Shown here: one piece after another, positions 8,985-17,727 of the stretch | Layout: each line of letters opens with the position of its first letter | Numbering within the stretch: the first letter of the stretch is position 1 | From: Pseudomonadales bacterium | GTDB lineage: Bacteria > Pseudomonadota > Gammaproteobacteria > Pseudomonadales > Ketobacteraceae | Assembly (NCBI GenBank): GCA_022361455.1 | Contig: JAKSAW010000181.1 | Location: forward strand, 1-41,139 | Reading direction: 5' to 3' | Length of the DNA: 41,139 nt | Program-made: the position numbers and the translations under genes | Notes under the pieces: model-generated | Told to the model about the DNA's origin: nothing | The model's database searches: none | Seen by the model: only the letters and a program-made list of their open reading frames with translations

Positions 8985-9437
8985 CTAACCACCAGTGCTC
9001 TTTTGATAGGTAACCCACTTAGTTCTTTCACTAAGCTTATTATAAACAGCTTGGGCTCTGCAGTTATCATCTGCGGTAATCCAGCGTACAAACGGCCAAT
9101 CATTTTGCTGAGCGCGAACGTCTAGTGCTTCGAACAGTTTCTCGACCGTTCCGGTGCCTCTGTAAGCCGGTGATAAAAAAAGATCATCGAGATAACCAAC
9201 CTTGGTTCCCCTCAAGGGCGAAAACATTGATCGATAATGCATAAATCCTATTGGTGTTTGGTTCTTATCGCGGGCAATGATGCAATAGAATTCATCTTTC
9301 TCGCTTTGAATCCATCCCCAAACGGTATCAAGAATTTGCTGATCCATTGGCATTTCATAAAACTCAGCGTACTCTTGATACAAGTCTTCCCAGCCGCTTT
9401 TGTCCTTTAGCGTAACGTCGCTTACATAAATTCCCAT
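8985..9437 (-). CDS. GNAT family N-acetyltransferase
   Basis: This is a 150-residue acetyltransferase of the GNAT fold. The core strand and acetyl-CoA loop are visible as VGYLDDLFLSPAYRGTGTVEKL, followed by the C-terminal ITADDNCRAQAVYNKL helix with the tyrosine typical of the family. The frame is open to 9476, but the ATG at 9437 is chosen because AAGG lies 5 bp upstream. It transfers an acetyl group from acetyl-CoA to an amine; the substrate cannot be read from the sequence. It lies 55 bp after an ABM monooxygenase on the same strand, so the two may be co-transcribed. Confidence 0.88.
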   Translation of the reverse strand: MGIYVSDVTLKDKSGWEDLYQEYAEFYEMPMDQQILDTVWGWIQSEKDEFYCIIARDKNQTPIGFMHYRSMFSPLRGTKVGYLDDLFLSPAYRGTGTVEKLFEALDVRAQQNDWPFVRWITADDNCRAQAVYNKLSERTKWVTYQKSTGG

Positions 9438-9492
9438 TGAAACCTTACCTATCATCCATAAAACTAGCACCCACAAAACAAAGTAGATAATG

Positions 9493-9786
9493 CTAAGCCA
9501 TGTACTCGTATTCTCTCAACACTTCAACGATTTGAATTCGGTATGACTTATACCATTTTTCCTTTGCCTTGTTTTGAGCAACAATATGTTCCTGATTAGC
9601 TCTCCAGGATTTAATCTGTTCAAGACTATCCCAATAGGAAATCGCGACCCTAGAATCCCCATTCATTAGTGAAAAAAACTCTTTACAGCCAAACTCATTA
9701 AAAGCGAGTGTTTTCATTCTGTCGATGGCTTCATCGTACTCATCATCTAAGACACCCGCTTCAGCTCTTATTATTACCGCATACAT
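9493..9786 (-). CDS. Antibiotic biosynthesis monooxygenase (ABM) family protein
   Basis: This 97-residue ferredoxin-like protein starts with strand MYAVIIRAEA, has the helix YDEAIDRMKTLAF, the NGDSRVAISYWDSLEQIKSW core and the helix HIVAQNKAKEKWY that define small ABM/HmoA-like enzymes. Relatives include quinol monooxygenases and haem-degrading enzymes, but the residues seen here do not settle the substrate. AAGGA precedes the start by about 10 bp. The gene ends 55 bp before the GNAT gene. Confidence 0.85.
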   Translation of the reverse strand: MYAVIIRAEAGVLDDEYDEAIDRMKTLAFNEFGCKEFFSLMNGDSRVAISYWDSLEQIKSWRANQEHIVAQNKAKEKWYKSYRIQIVEVLREYEYMA

Positions 9787-9883
9787 TTAAATAAATTCCT
9801 TTTCATCGAAATACTCTTTGCGCCACAGGATAAATTAAACAAGCTGATATTGAAATGAAATCCCACCTTAAGTAGCAGCAACA

Positions 9884-10699
9884 CTAATATTTATTAACGA
9901 CATGTCGAGTAAAATATAGAGTAATCATATCCGCTATTTGGCGGTAATAGTCTTTTTCCATATCAAAAGCATGTGGCAAACCTTGATACAAATGTAGCTC
10001 GGCAGGCACTTGGTATTCTTCCATAAGATGATATAAACGCCAGCTGCTTTCGTGAGGTACGAGTTGATCACTACTTCCATGAACTAGAATCGTTGGTGGA
10101 TAATCAGCATTAATATAGGTGGTTGGACTTGCTTGATGCTCAACCACTTCCCCTGCATTTTCTCCCAACAATGCGCCAATTAAAGTTGGGTTGTGTGATA
10201 TCTTAATCTCGCCCGGGGCATAAATGGCTGATACGGCACTTACCCTACTACTAAAGCCAAGGTTGCCGCCCTCACCTTCTAACTCTGTTACATTTGCAGA
10301 GCCCCCTAACACCAGCGCAAGATGTCCGCCAGCAGAATTACCAGAGACACAAATCTTCTCAGGATTAATAGAAAGCATCTCTGCATTTGCTCGCATCCAG
10401 CGTACCGCAGCCTTAGCATCATATATTTGCGCCGGCCAAATTGCCTCGTTGATTAAGCGATATTCAGAACAAACACAGACAAAACCGTAACGTGCTAGTT
10501 GGATGGCATAGGATCTCAGCTGAGCCTTGTCGCCTTGAAACCATCCACCACCATGCATTAGTAAAATTGATGTCATATCTGGGGAGACGACTGGAGGGAT
10601 ATAGACATCACAAAGCAGGTCCCGCGTTCCCGTTGTGCCGAAGACGAGATCTTCTTTGATATCTACCTGACCTTCAAGGGTTTTGAGTACACTTTTCAT
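9884..10699 (-). CDS. Alpha/beta hydrolase (HSL-type esterase)
   Basis: This is a 271-residue cytoplasmic esterase. The oxyanion motif HGGGW is at about residues 49-53, the nucleophile elbow GNSAGGH at about 120-126, and an aspartate and a histidine follow in GSSDQLVP and GLPHAFD. This is the hormone-sensitive-lipase-like layout. An upstream in-frame start at 10738 would overlap the preceding DUF2238 gene by 38 bp. I prefer the ATG at 10699, only 1 bp after that gene's stop, which implies translational coupling. The enzyme probably cleaves short acyl esters; the natural substrate is unknown. Confidence 0.9.
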   Translation of the reverse strand: MKSVLKTLEGQVDIKEDLVFGTTGTRDLLCDVYIPPVVSPDMTSILLMHGGGWFQGDKAQLRSYAIQLARYGFVCVCSEYRLINEAIWPAQIYDAKAAVRWMRANAEMLSINPEKICVSGNSAGGHLALVLGGSANVTELEGEGGNLGFSSRVSAVSAIYAPGEIKISHNPTLIGALLGENAGEVVEHQASPTTYINADYPPTILVHGSSDQLVPHESSWRLYHLMEEYQVPAELHLYQGLPHAFDMEKDYYRQIADMITLYFTRHVVNKY

Positions 10700-10700
10700 A

Positions 10701-11303
10701 TCAGGTCTTAGCCTGCAATGCTCGGATCTGAGCATCATGATACTTAGGGAGAAGAGCTAACGTAGTGATGGCGCCAATTAACGCCAAAGCCATATCTGAC
10801 TGCGTATCCCACTCATAACCTTGCGTGCCCAAGAAGGCCTCAGCCGCCTCATCGGATGCCAAGGCGACCCACCACTCAATTAATTCATAAACAGCGCTAA
10901 CCGTCATCGCAACACACAACACGAATAGACGTAGCCACCACGCACCATTCACAGCCTGTTTTCGGATCAGAATCTCTCTTGCTATTAACGCAGGCACAAA
11001 GCCCTGAAAGAAATGACCAAGTTTGTCGTAGTTGTTTCTTTCCATGCCAAATAGCCCTTCAAAGAAAGGCACCTCGGCATAAGTATAATGAGCGCCCACC
11101 ATTAGAATAAGGCAATGAGCTAAGATCATCACGTAAAGCAGTGTGGTCAACTTAAAGGTTTTATAGGTGTAGACCAAAATACCAAAACCAATCAATGCTG
11201 GCAGCACTTCAAGAAGCCAAGTCAATTGATCCTTGGGATTGATACCTGACCAAACCAAAACCACCATAAATATAACAACCCATAAAATCTTAATAATGGT
11301 CAC
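10701..11303 (-). CDS. DUF2238 family inner-membrane protein (YjdF-like)
   Basis: This 200-residue integral membrane protein has five or six hydrophobic segments. The conserved DUF2238 motifs are YDKLGHFFQGFVPALIARE and YELIEWW, followed by GYEWDTQSDMALALIGA. These acidic and histidine residues inside the membrane region are hallmarks of the family, whose function is unknown. The listed start is GTG at 11303, but the strong ribosome-binding sequence AAGAGGTGA overlaps that GTG, so translation may begin at an ATT codon 6 bp further on. The gene is coupled to the downstream esterase. Confidence 0.9.
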   Translation of the reverse strand: MTIIKILWVVIFMVVLVWSGINPKDQLTWLLEVLPALIGFGILVYTYKTFKLTTLLYVMILAHCLILMVGAHYTYAEVPFFEGLFGMERNNYDKLGHFFQGFVPALIAREILIRKQAVNGAWWLRLFVLCVAMTVSAVYELIEWWVALASDEAAEAFLGTQGYEWDTQSDMALALIGAITTLALLPKYHDAQIRALQAKT

Positions 11304-11484
11304 CTCTTAAGATTAAAGACTGGCTTTTATCTAAGTGTTAGCCAGTTCTCAGTAGCCACTCTACTTATTAACAAATTGTACGAGTAATTTCTTACAGATC
11401 CCTCTGCCCTCATTGAGCAACAATAAAATCACCAACACAAGGTAATTAAACGTAGTTCATCGCAATCATCAAGAGGGAACGACT

Positions 11485-11970
11485 ATGAAACTTAATAACT
11501 TATTCTCAATGGCAATTTGTCTTATCAGCTTATCATTCGCAACAACTTCTTTTGCTGCCTATGAATTCTATATCAAGATCGAAGGCTCTGAACAAGGATT
11601 ATTCACGGAAGCCACTAAAGAACCGCATGTTGATTGGATTAACGTTTTAGCAGTTCACATCGACTCATCAATCACTACCGATACGACCAGTGGGAGTGCT
11701 AGCGGCAAGCCTCAACATGAGGCAATCACAATAGCGAAAGAATGGGACATGTCTAGTCCAATGATTATGAAAGCCCTGCGCACTAACGAAAACCTACCTT
11801 TCGTGGAAATCAGCGCTTATAAAGTCGATGAAACGGGCTATCGAAGCCACTATTACACCATTGAATTAACTAACGCTACGATTAGTAGTATTAATTCAAG
11901 ATCAGTCGGAAACAAAGCAGTAGATAAAATTGGATTCAACTTCGAAAGAATCGAATTTAGTTATGAATAG
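11485..11970 (+). CDS. Hcp-like (type VI tube family) protein with signal peptide
   Basis: This 161-residue protein begins with a clear Sec signal peptide (cleavage likely after TSFA, about residue 24). The rest reads as the Hcp fold: EFYIKIEGSEQG, WINVLAVHIDSS, the ITIAKEWDMSSPMIMKAL helix region, YTIELTNATISSI and a final GFNFERIEFSYE strand. Canonical T6SS Hcp has no signal peptide and is about 160-170 residues without one. No other T6SS gene (vipA/B, vgrG, clpV) is near. GAGGG lies about 8 bp before the ATG. It is probably a periplasmic or surface Hcp-fold protein that does not form a T6SS tube; the role is unknown. Confidence 0.85.
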   Translation: MKLNNLFSMAICLISLSFATTSFAAYEFYIKIEGSEQGLFTEATKEPHVDWINVLAVHIDSSITTDTTSGSASGKPQHEAITIAKEWDMSSPMIMKALRTNENLPFVEISAYKVDETGYRSHYYTIELTNATISSINSRSVGNKAVDKIGFNFERIEFSYE

Positions 11971-11999
11971 ACTACGAACAATAATAACCAAGCCAATCT

Positions 12000-12036
12000 A
12001 AATGAATGGGAATAGCTGACCTATTCCCATTCATTT
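12000..12036. terminator. Long perfect hairpin between convergent genes
   Basis: The arms AAATGAATGGGAATAG and CTATTCCCATTCATTT pair perfectly over 16 bp around the 5-base loop CTGAC. It lies 29 bp after the hcp-like stop and 31 bp before the stop of the convergent carboxylesterase gene. It probably terminates both transcripts, although neither side has a strong run of T. Confidence 0.75.
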
Positions 12037-12067
12037 CTCTAATACACTTTTCTCCTAGACAGCAATC

Positions 12068-14149
12068 TTACCTAAGCTCAGCTATTGGTGGACACCCAAC
12101 CTCTGCGAGCCCTTGATATTCTGCCTGCTGCCAAAGCTCTGTACCTGAAAATAGCGCAATATAAACACTGCATCGCTGCTCGTGATTTGAAAAGCGCGTG
12201 TCAGCTTGTAACTTTTCCTTCAAGATCACCACGCTATTTCGCTGATTAGCCATACGAATACCATCGGTCTCTTGGGTATGAAATACCATTAAATTATCTT
12301 GAACAGGATCGCTATTCCAAGGCTGCCAATAATGAGATTCACTATTCAGGCGACCAAAGCCTGGAGAACCATGGTAAGCGAATTCAGCCCAATAAGAAGA
12401 CATGCTAGCGCCAAGCTGTTCACGGCCAGGGGCGTTCTTTTTGGTAAAAAGCAGTGCATCCAAAGTTGGACTACGAAAGGCATCGAAATAATTGAACACG
12501 AAGGGTATTTCCATACCATGGGCAGCCCCCATTAAAAAGCCCAAATCTACAAACAATATCTTTGGTTGCTCATCCCAATCAAATCGATAGGCAAAGATCT
12601 CTGGTTGCTGAGGATTGCTCCGCAAAGCATTTACAATCATGTCCACACCAAAGATCTTCCACATTTCCGATTTATATTCGGCATATAAGTCATAATAATT
12701 TTTGTTTTTCGGTAGCATGGGCAAATCTGCTAAGGTGTGCACAAACTCTGGTTCAAACATCATATAAAGCTTATGCTCGTCACGATTACTACCAATAATG
12801 AGCGGAACCGCATTATAGCTATCCGCATTTTGAAATTGCGTTAACGGATTTTCTTTAGGTAGCACGGTACCATCTCTAAATTTAGTGAGAAACCATCGCG
12901 GCATCACACCATCAGTAAGTATTTTTTGAAATGGAATCTCATTATTGCCAGCAGCAATTATTTGTGCCGCGCTTTTGCTGTAAAGCCGTTCTCTAATATC
13001 AGGCAGCGCCATCTCATTTTGTAGCAGTTTCGCCGCTAAGCGATCCCCTGCTTCGCCCTCAGCTATAAGCAGATTATTAAAGATTTCTCTACCACTGTGA
13101 TAATAGCCTCCATCTTCAATATAGTTTTGTACCATCGATAATTCATAGGTATTGATTCTACCGCTCTGTGAAATCGCTTTATGAAATAGACCATCAGCTA
13201 GCGGCGACAACATTAATGTCAAAACATTCCAGGCTCCAGCAGACTCTCCAAAAACAGTCACATTGTTAGGGTCGCCACCAAACTGCTCAATATTGTCTTG
13301 AATCCATTGCAAAGCACGAATGTTATCAAGAGTGCCATAGTTCCCGGAATCATCTAGCGAATCTCCGGTTTGCAATGCTGGGTGCGAGAACCAGCCAAAA
13401 AGACTAAGTCGGTAATTGATCGTGACCACAATAACGTTTTGTTGTTGTGCCAGTGCCTTGCCATTGTATTCACTACTGCTACCACCAATATTGGCCCCGC
13501 CATGAATCCAAACCATTACCGGCAAGCGCTCATTACCCATGGGTATATCTTGTGGAGAAAACTGAGGAGCGCGAATATTTAAATAAAGACAATCTTCACT
13601 ACCTAATGGTTCACCAACAACTGCGTCACCATCGGACAGGGCATGAAGTTCATTGGTAGCCTGAATACAGCTGCTACCATGCTGCAAGGCTAAATAGCTA
13701 TCATCAGACCACGAGGAAGCAGGCAGCGGCGCCTTCCAACGACGTGATTCAATGGGTGGTTCAGCGAAGGGAATTCCAAGCCAGGCGTGGGTGCCATTAT
13801 CTTCTTCAAAGCCAATCACTTTACCTGTCTCTGTTTCTCGCAAGGAATCTGAATTCAATGAGAAATCAATATTACTAAGACTAGAAGAAGATTTCTCAAG
13901 GGTTCGAGTAAGGACGCGAGTGAAGCCCGCCGGAGGTTCTAGCGTTATAATGTAAGTGCCCGGATCTACGGAATAAAATGAGTAATGACCATCACTATCG
14001 GTGGTGACTGTCTTTTCAGGATCGCCGCTTAAAGTAATTTTTACGTCCGCTAAACCAACACCATCGCGGGAGACAGTACCTGAAATATTGCACGCTGAAA
14101 TCAGACTAGTACCGAATAGAATTAAAGCAATATGGATTAGCCGAAACAT
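12068..14149 (-). CDS. Lipoprotein type-B carboxylesterase with N-terminal CarboxypepD_reg-like domain
   Basis: This 693-residue protein has a lipobox LISAC (Cys20). A beta-sandwich regulatory-like domain spans about residues 22-100 (SGTVSRDGVGLADVKITLSG, DSDGHYSFYSVDPGTY), then comes a full type-B carboxylesterase. The oxyanion motif HGG is at about 216-218, the nucleophile Ser303 is in GESAG, an acidic residue lies in GSNRDEH and the histidine in AAHGMEIPFVF. Cysteine pairs near 161 and 187 fit the family disulfide. It is predicted to be lipid-anchored in the outer membrane or periplasm and to hydrolyse carboxylic esters; the substrate is unknown. The N-terminal fusion is unusual for this enzyme class. 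Confidence 0.92.
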   Translation of the reverse strand: MFRLIHIALILFGTSLISACNISGTVSRDGVGLADVKITLSGDPEKTVTTDSDGHYSFYSVDPGTYIITLEPPAGFTRVLTRTLEKSSSSLSNIDFSLNSDSLRETETGKVIGFEEDNGTHAWLGIPFAEPPIESRRWKAPLPASSWSDDSYLALQHGSSCIQATNELHALSDGDAVVGEPLGSEDCLYLNIRAPQFSPQDIPMGNERLPVMVWIHGGANIGGSSSEYNGKALAQQQNVIVVTINYRLSLFGWFSHPALQTGDSLDDSGNYGTLDNIRALQWIQDNIEQFGGDPNNVTVFGESAGAWNVLTLMLSPLADGLFHKAISQSGRINTYELSMVQNYIEDGGYYHSGREIFNNLLIAEGEAGDRLAAKLLQNEMALPDIRERLYSKSAAQIIAAGNNEIPFQKILTDGVMPRWFLTKFRDGTVLPKENPLTQFQNADSYNAVPLIIGSNRDEHKLYMMFEPEFVHTLADLPMLPKNKNYYDLYAEYKSEMWKIFGVDMIVNALRSNPQQPEIFAYRFDWDEQPKILFVDLGFLMGAAHGMEIPFVFNYFDAFRSPTLDALLFTKKNAPGREQLGASMSSYWAEFAYHGSPGFGRLNSESHYWQPWNSDPVQDNLMVFHTQETDGIRMANQRNSVVILKEKLQADTRFSNHEQRCSVYIALFSGTELWQQAEYQGLAEVGCPPIAELR

Positions 14150-14288
14150 AGGACACGCCTTCCATTATTATTTTTAACGCGTTTAAAGTTGATGAAGCCT
14201 TGATCGAATATTAGTTAAAGTAAATAAATTCCCACTGACAGCAATTGGCTCCAAAGACCTTACTGCGCTTCATTTAGGTCAGTTAATT

Positions 14289-14340
14289 TAAAACAGCTGT
14301 TTTAGTAAACCTTAGTTACGAGCGCAACTAAGGTTTACTA
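14289..14340. terminator. Palindrome and 15-bp hairpin in tandem
   Basis: Bases 14303-14317 (TAGTAAACCTTAGTT) pair perfectly with 14326-14340 around an 8-base loop. Overlapping its left end is the 16-bp perfect palindrome TAAAACAGCTGTTTTA (14289-14304). Both sit just past the stop of the minus-strand lipoprotein gene at 14351. The likely role is transcription termination for that gene; the palindrome could also be a protein-binding site. Confidence 0.65.
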
Positions 14341-14350
14341 TGGCGACAAG

Positions 14351-15040
14351 TTACAACGTAGGTGTGAACTCACTGACTTTATATTTATTCAATGAATCCA
14401 AGCTAATTTTCTTCTCAAAGTCTCTCATCAATGGACCCAGCAACACGTAAGAATACATATCATGAAACTTAGTAGTGGTGGTCGTGGACACATAGTGATT
14501 TCTAATCAGAGCAGATTGCATTCTTCCCGTCTTAGAGAATTCGATAATGGCTAGGTCCCAATCATTGTAGTAACGATGGGTACGTTGTGGCGAGTTATCT
14601 TTAAATAACTTAGATAACTCGGCATTAATCTGTGGTTGAAATAACCCTACCTTGCCTCCGCGCTCAGCAACTGCCGCATAAAAGCGCTCAGCCAGTTCAT
14701 CTTGAGTGGAATCGTAGTTGGAATAGTTAGCAATAATTTCTTGGTAAGGCCCCCGATCTAACATAGGGTCCTTATTTGATTGGGAGAAATACTTGTGGCG
14801 AAAGGTCAGCGCATTATTCCACACCGATATGACATACTTTCGCTTCATTTCCTCATCCAATTCCAAGTACATTTTTTTGGACATGTGGGTATCGTAGGAT
14901 TGCTTTGCTCGGTTGGTTTTCCCTTGCTCACCACCTTGCTTCAGGTCGTGAATACTACGATTAATATTTTGCAGATCATTGAGGGTTCCGGCACATCCGC
15001 TCAAGCCAACCCCTAGAAGAATAATCATTAAGAACTTCAT
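14351..15040 (-). CDS. Hypothetical lipoprotein
   Basis: This 229-residue protein has a short signal peptide and lipobox LSGC (Cys16). The ATG at 15040 is chosen over the more upstream frame start because GGAG lies 5 bp ahead of it and the lipobox then sits at the normal distance. The mature part is helical and charged, with YNDWDLAIIEFSKTGRM and a Thr-rich stretch (VSTTTTTKF). I do not recognise the family. It stands alone between a hairpin terminator and a 200-bp spacer. Confidence 0.8.
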   Translation of the reverse strand: MKFLMIILLGVGLSGCAGTLNDLQNINRSIHDLKQGGEQGKTNRAKQSYDTHMSKKMYLELDEEMKRKYVISVWNNALTFRHKYFSQSNKDPMLDRGPYQEIIANYSNYDSTQDELAERFYAAVAERGGKVGLFQPQINAELSKLFKDNSPQRTHRYYNDWDLAIIEFSKTGRMQSALIRNHYVSTTTTTKFHDMYSYVLLGPLMRDFEKKISLDSLNKYKVSEFTPTL

Positions 15041-15243
15041 ATGTACTCCATTACAAAACGGCAAATAGAACATTTATTAAGCAAGGGAGTTATTGTTACG
15101 CGCTCGAACGAGCCTAGAGGAGAACCTAAATCCTTTAGAAGCAGCATCCAAACACCGCTAACCGTCAATATCCCTTGACGCTTGTAGTTTACTCAAAGCA
15201 CTGAAGTAAGTATATGGGGATGTGAATGTTTAAATCTCCGGGC

Positions 15244-15277
15244 ACAAAAAAGCCCCGGTTATACGGGGCTTTTTTGT
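15244..15277 (-). terminator. Rho-independent terminator of the DUF1329-YCF48-RND cluster
   Basis: ACAAAAAAGCCCCG and CGGGGCTTTTTTGT form a perfect 14-bp stem around a 6-base loop, with a T run in the arm on either strand. It lies 20 bp after the RND gene stop. The symmetry means it can also stop plus-strand transcription. Confidence 0.92.
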
Positions 15278-15297
15278 AAGTGAGCTAAAGCTTACTA

Positions 15298-17706
15298 TTA
15301 GTTAGTAGCAGGCTTTTTCTTTACTTGTTTTGCCAATAGGAAATCGGCGAATGCAGGCAATAGCCAGATCGCACCAACCATGTTCCACAAGAACATGAAG
15401 GTCAGCAATAAGCCCATATCAGCTTGGAACTTGATATCAGAGAATATCCAAGTACCCACACCAATTGCCAAGGTTAAACCGGTGAAGCTAACTGCTTTAC
15501 CCGTTACGCGAAGCGTCTCGAAATAAGCTTTTTGTAATGGCATTCCTTCTGCTATAAAGCCTTGGAGACGGGAGTAAATATATATACCGTAGTCAACACC
15601 AATACCAACACCTAATGCGATAACCGGTAAAGTCGCCACCTTAACACCGATACCTAGTTGCGCCATCAGTGCCTGACACAGTAAGGACGTTAATGCCAAA
15701 GGTACCACAATACAAACAACCGCTCGCCAGGTTTTAAAGGTCACAAACACTAAGAAACATACAACGGCATAAACCAAGTACAACATCTTATCTTGGGATC
15801 GCTCGATCGTTTCATTGGTGGCCGCCTCAACACCGGCATTACCGGATGCTAATACGAATTTAGCCACGTTGGGATCATCGTTTTCTTCGGCAAAAGCTTC
15901 TACTGCCGCCACCGTTCTTTCTAAGGTTTCTGCTTTGTGGTCGTCTAAGAAAATAATCACCGGCGCTAAGCTACAACTTAAGTTCATTAAGCCTTGCGGC
16001 ACCGTTCTCAGCGAACCATTGATAATATCTTGAACTTTAGAGAGCGACGCCCATTTCAGGTTGCCCTCGTTGTATCCGGTAGTGACCAACTTAGAAACGG
16101 TAACCAGGGAAACACTGGACTGCACGCCTTCAACATTTTCCATGTGCCACATAAAGCGATCCATTGCATCGAGGGCGGCGAACTTAATACAGCCCTCTGC
16201 GGGTGTTTCCACCATGACTACCAATACGTCTGCACTGACCGAGTAATTCTGCGATATAAAGCGATCATCCATGTTATATCTTGAATCCGGCCTCAGCTCC
16301 GGCGCCCCCGGGTCTAAGTCACCAATCTTTAGATCTTGGCTGTAGTACCAACCAACAGCTGCAAGCACCACACCGACTAGGATCGAAATGGCAGCAATAC
16401 TCGGGCTAGCAAAGCCCGACAGCCAACGCCAAATAGCAGGTGGCTTTTCTCGCTTCTTAAGCACCGCCGCAACTGCTCGATTGCTCACACCAATGTAAGA
16501 CAACACGATCGGCACCAGGATCAAGTTGGTTAAGATGATGGTTGCAACACCGATACTAGCGGCAATCGCTAGCTCTTGGATTACACCAACTTCGATAAAC
16601 CACAAGGTCACAAAGCCGATAGCGTCACTCACCAATGCCACAATGCCTGGAATATAGAGCGCATGGAAAGTTTTCTTAGCGGATTCTAAAGAGTCGGATT
16701 CTTTAGAAGAATTTACAGCCATCTCGTTAATGATTTGCACACCATGGCTCACACCAATCGCAAACACTAAGAAAGGCACCAGCATAGAATAAGGATCGAT
16801 ACCAAACTGAATGGCTTCAAAAGCCGGGAAGTTTTTGACGAATTCCGGCCAAGACTCCGTTTCCCTAAAGTTCGCCAACAGGTCATGGAGTATAGCTAGA
16901 AAACCTAATTGCCAAACTACTGCGATCATCGAACAAATCACTACTGTTGCCGCACTACGCAAGCATTTCGAGTCTAACAACAACAATACAAAGGTAATGC
17001 CCATTGCGATCAAGAAGAACAGACCAACACCACGAGCGCCGTCTATCAGATCACCTACTTTCTTAGCGAAACCGATAATGTGAATCTTTACCTTCTCGCT
17101 TTCATATTTCTCGCGAACTTTTTCCTCGAGAAGATGAGAAAAGGCTTGGTAATCCACCTTTTCGCCGCGGGCGGGATCTAAGTCCAACAGCGGTACATAT
17201 ACAATCGTTGAACGGAAGTTATCTGCAACTAATCGACCAATTTGCCCAGAACGCAATACGTTCGCTTGCAAATCAGCGATCGCCTTATCGGATCCATCAT
17301 AAGTGGGTGGAATAACCTCTCCGCCTTTGAAACCCTCTTCGGTTACTTCTACCCAACGTACATTGGGAGTCCAAAGTGACTGCACCTTGGATTTATCAAC
17401 ATTAGGAAGGTAAAAAACCTCGTCAGTGATGTCCTTTAAAATCTGTAGAAATTCTTCATCAAAAATATCGCCTTCGGTGTGCTCAACAGCGATACGAATA
17501 TCATTACCCAGACTGAGTTCGTCTTTGTGCTTGAATAGGTTTTGAATATATTCGTGCTTTAAAGGCACCATCTTTTTCAAGCTAGTGTCCAGGGTTACCC
17601 CGGTCGCCTTGATAAAGAAAAACACCGTCGCTGCCAAAAAGGCAATCATAATCGGTGCACGGTTATTGAATATCAACTTTTCGAAAACGTTGGCCTTGGT
17701 GGACAT
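15298..17706 (-). CDS. MMPL/RND-superfamily transporter
   Basis: This 802-residue membrane protein has the duplicated RND layout: one N-terminal helix, a periplasmic domain of about 190 residues, a cluster of helices (about 225-430, with LLFLIAMGITFVLLLLDS-like segments), a second periplasmic domain and a C-terminal helix cluster (about 640-790, with ALGVGIGVDYGIYIYSRL, a typical helix-4 signature). It lacks the length of drug-efflux HAE1 pumps (about 1050 residues) and no membrane-fusion or TolC gene is near, so an MMPL/HAE3-like lipid or hydrophobic-substrate transporter is more likely. AAGGT precedes the ATG. It starts 21 bp after the YCF48-like gene. Confidence 0.92.
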   Translation of the reverse strand: MSTKANVFEKLIFNNRAPIMIAFLAATVFFFIKATGVTLDTSLKKMVPLKHEYIQNLFKHKDELSLGNDIRIAVEHTEGDIFDEEFLQILKDITDEVFYLPNVDKSKVQSLWTPNVRWVEVTEEGFKGGEVIPPTYDGSDKAIADLQANVLRSGQIGRLVADNFRSTIVYVPLLDLDPARGEKVDYQAFSHLLEEKVREKYESEKVKIHIIGFAKKVGDLIDGARGVGLFFLIAMGITFVLLLLDSKCLRSAATVVICSMIAVVWQLGFLAILHDLLANFRETESWPEFVKNFPAFEAIQFGIDPYSMLVPFLVFAIGVSHGVQIINEMAVNSSKESDSLESAKKTFHALYIPGIVALVSDAIGFVTLWFIEVGVIQELAIAASIGVATIILTNLILVPIVLSYIGVSNRAVAAVLKKREKPPAIWRWLSGFASPSIAAISILVGVVLAAVGWYYSQDLKIGDLDPGAPELRPDSRYNMDDRFISQNYSVSADVLVVMVETPAEGCIKFAALDAMDRFMWHMENVEGVQSSVSLVTVSKLVTTGYNEGNLKWASLSKVQDIINGSLRTVPQGLMNLSCSLAPVIIFLDDHKAETLERTVAAVEAFAEENDDPNVAKFVLASGNAGVEAATNETIERSQDKMLYLVYAVVCFLVFVTFKTWRAVVCIVVPLALTSLLCQALMAQLGIGVKVATLPVIALGVGIGVDYGIYIYSRLQGFIAEGMPLQKAYFETLRVTGKAVSFTGLTLAIGVGTWIFSDIKFQADMGLLLTFMFLWNMVGAIWLLPAFADFLLAKQVKKKPATN

Positions 17707-17727
17707 AGATTTACCTTATCCCTATTT

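Noticed and set aside
11485..11970. Evidence of a type VI secretion locus
   Set aside because: Only the Hcp-like gene is present and it has a signal peptide. No sheath, VgrG, ClpV or baseplate gene is nearby.
16811..17083. Plus-strand ORF inside the RND gene
   Set aside because: It is antisense to well-conserved RND coding sequence and has no ribosome-binding site.
15298..17706. Tripartite drug-efflux pump
   Set aside because: The permease is too short for the HAE1 class and no membrane-fusion or outer-membrane channel gene is adjacent.
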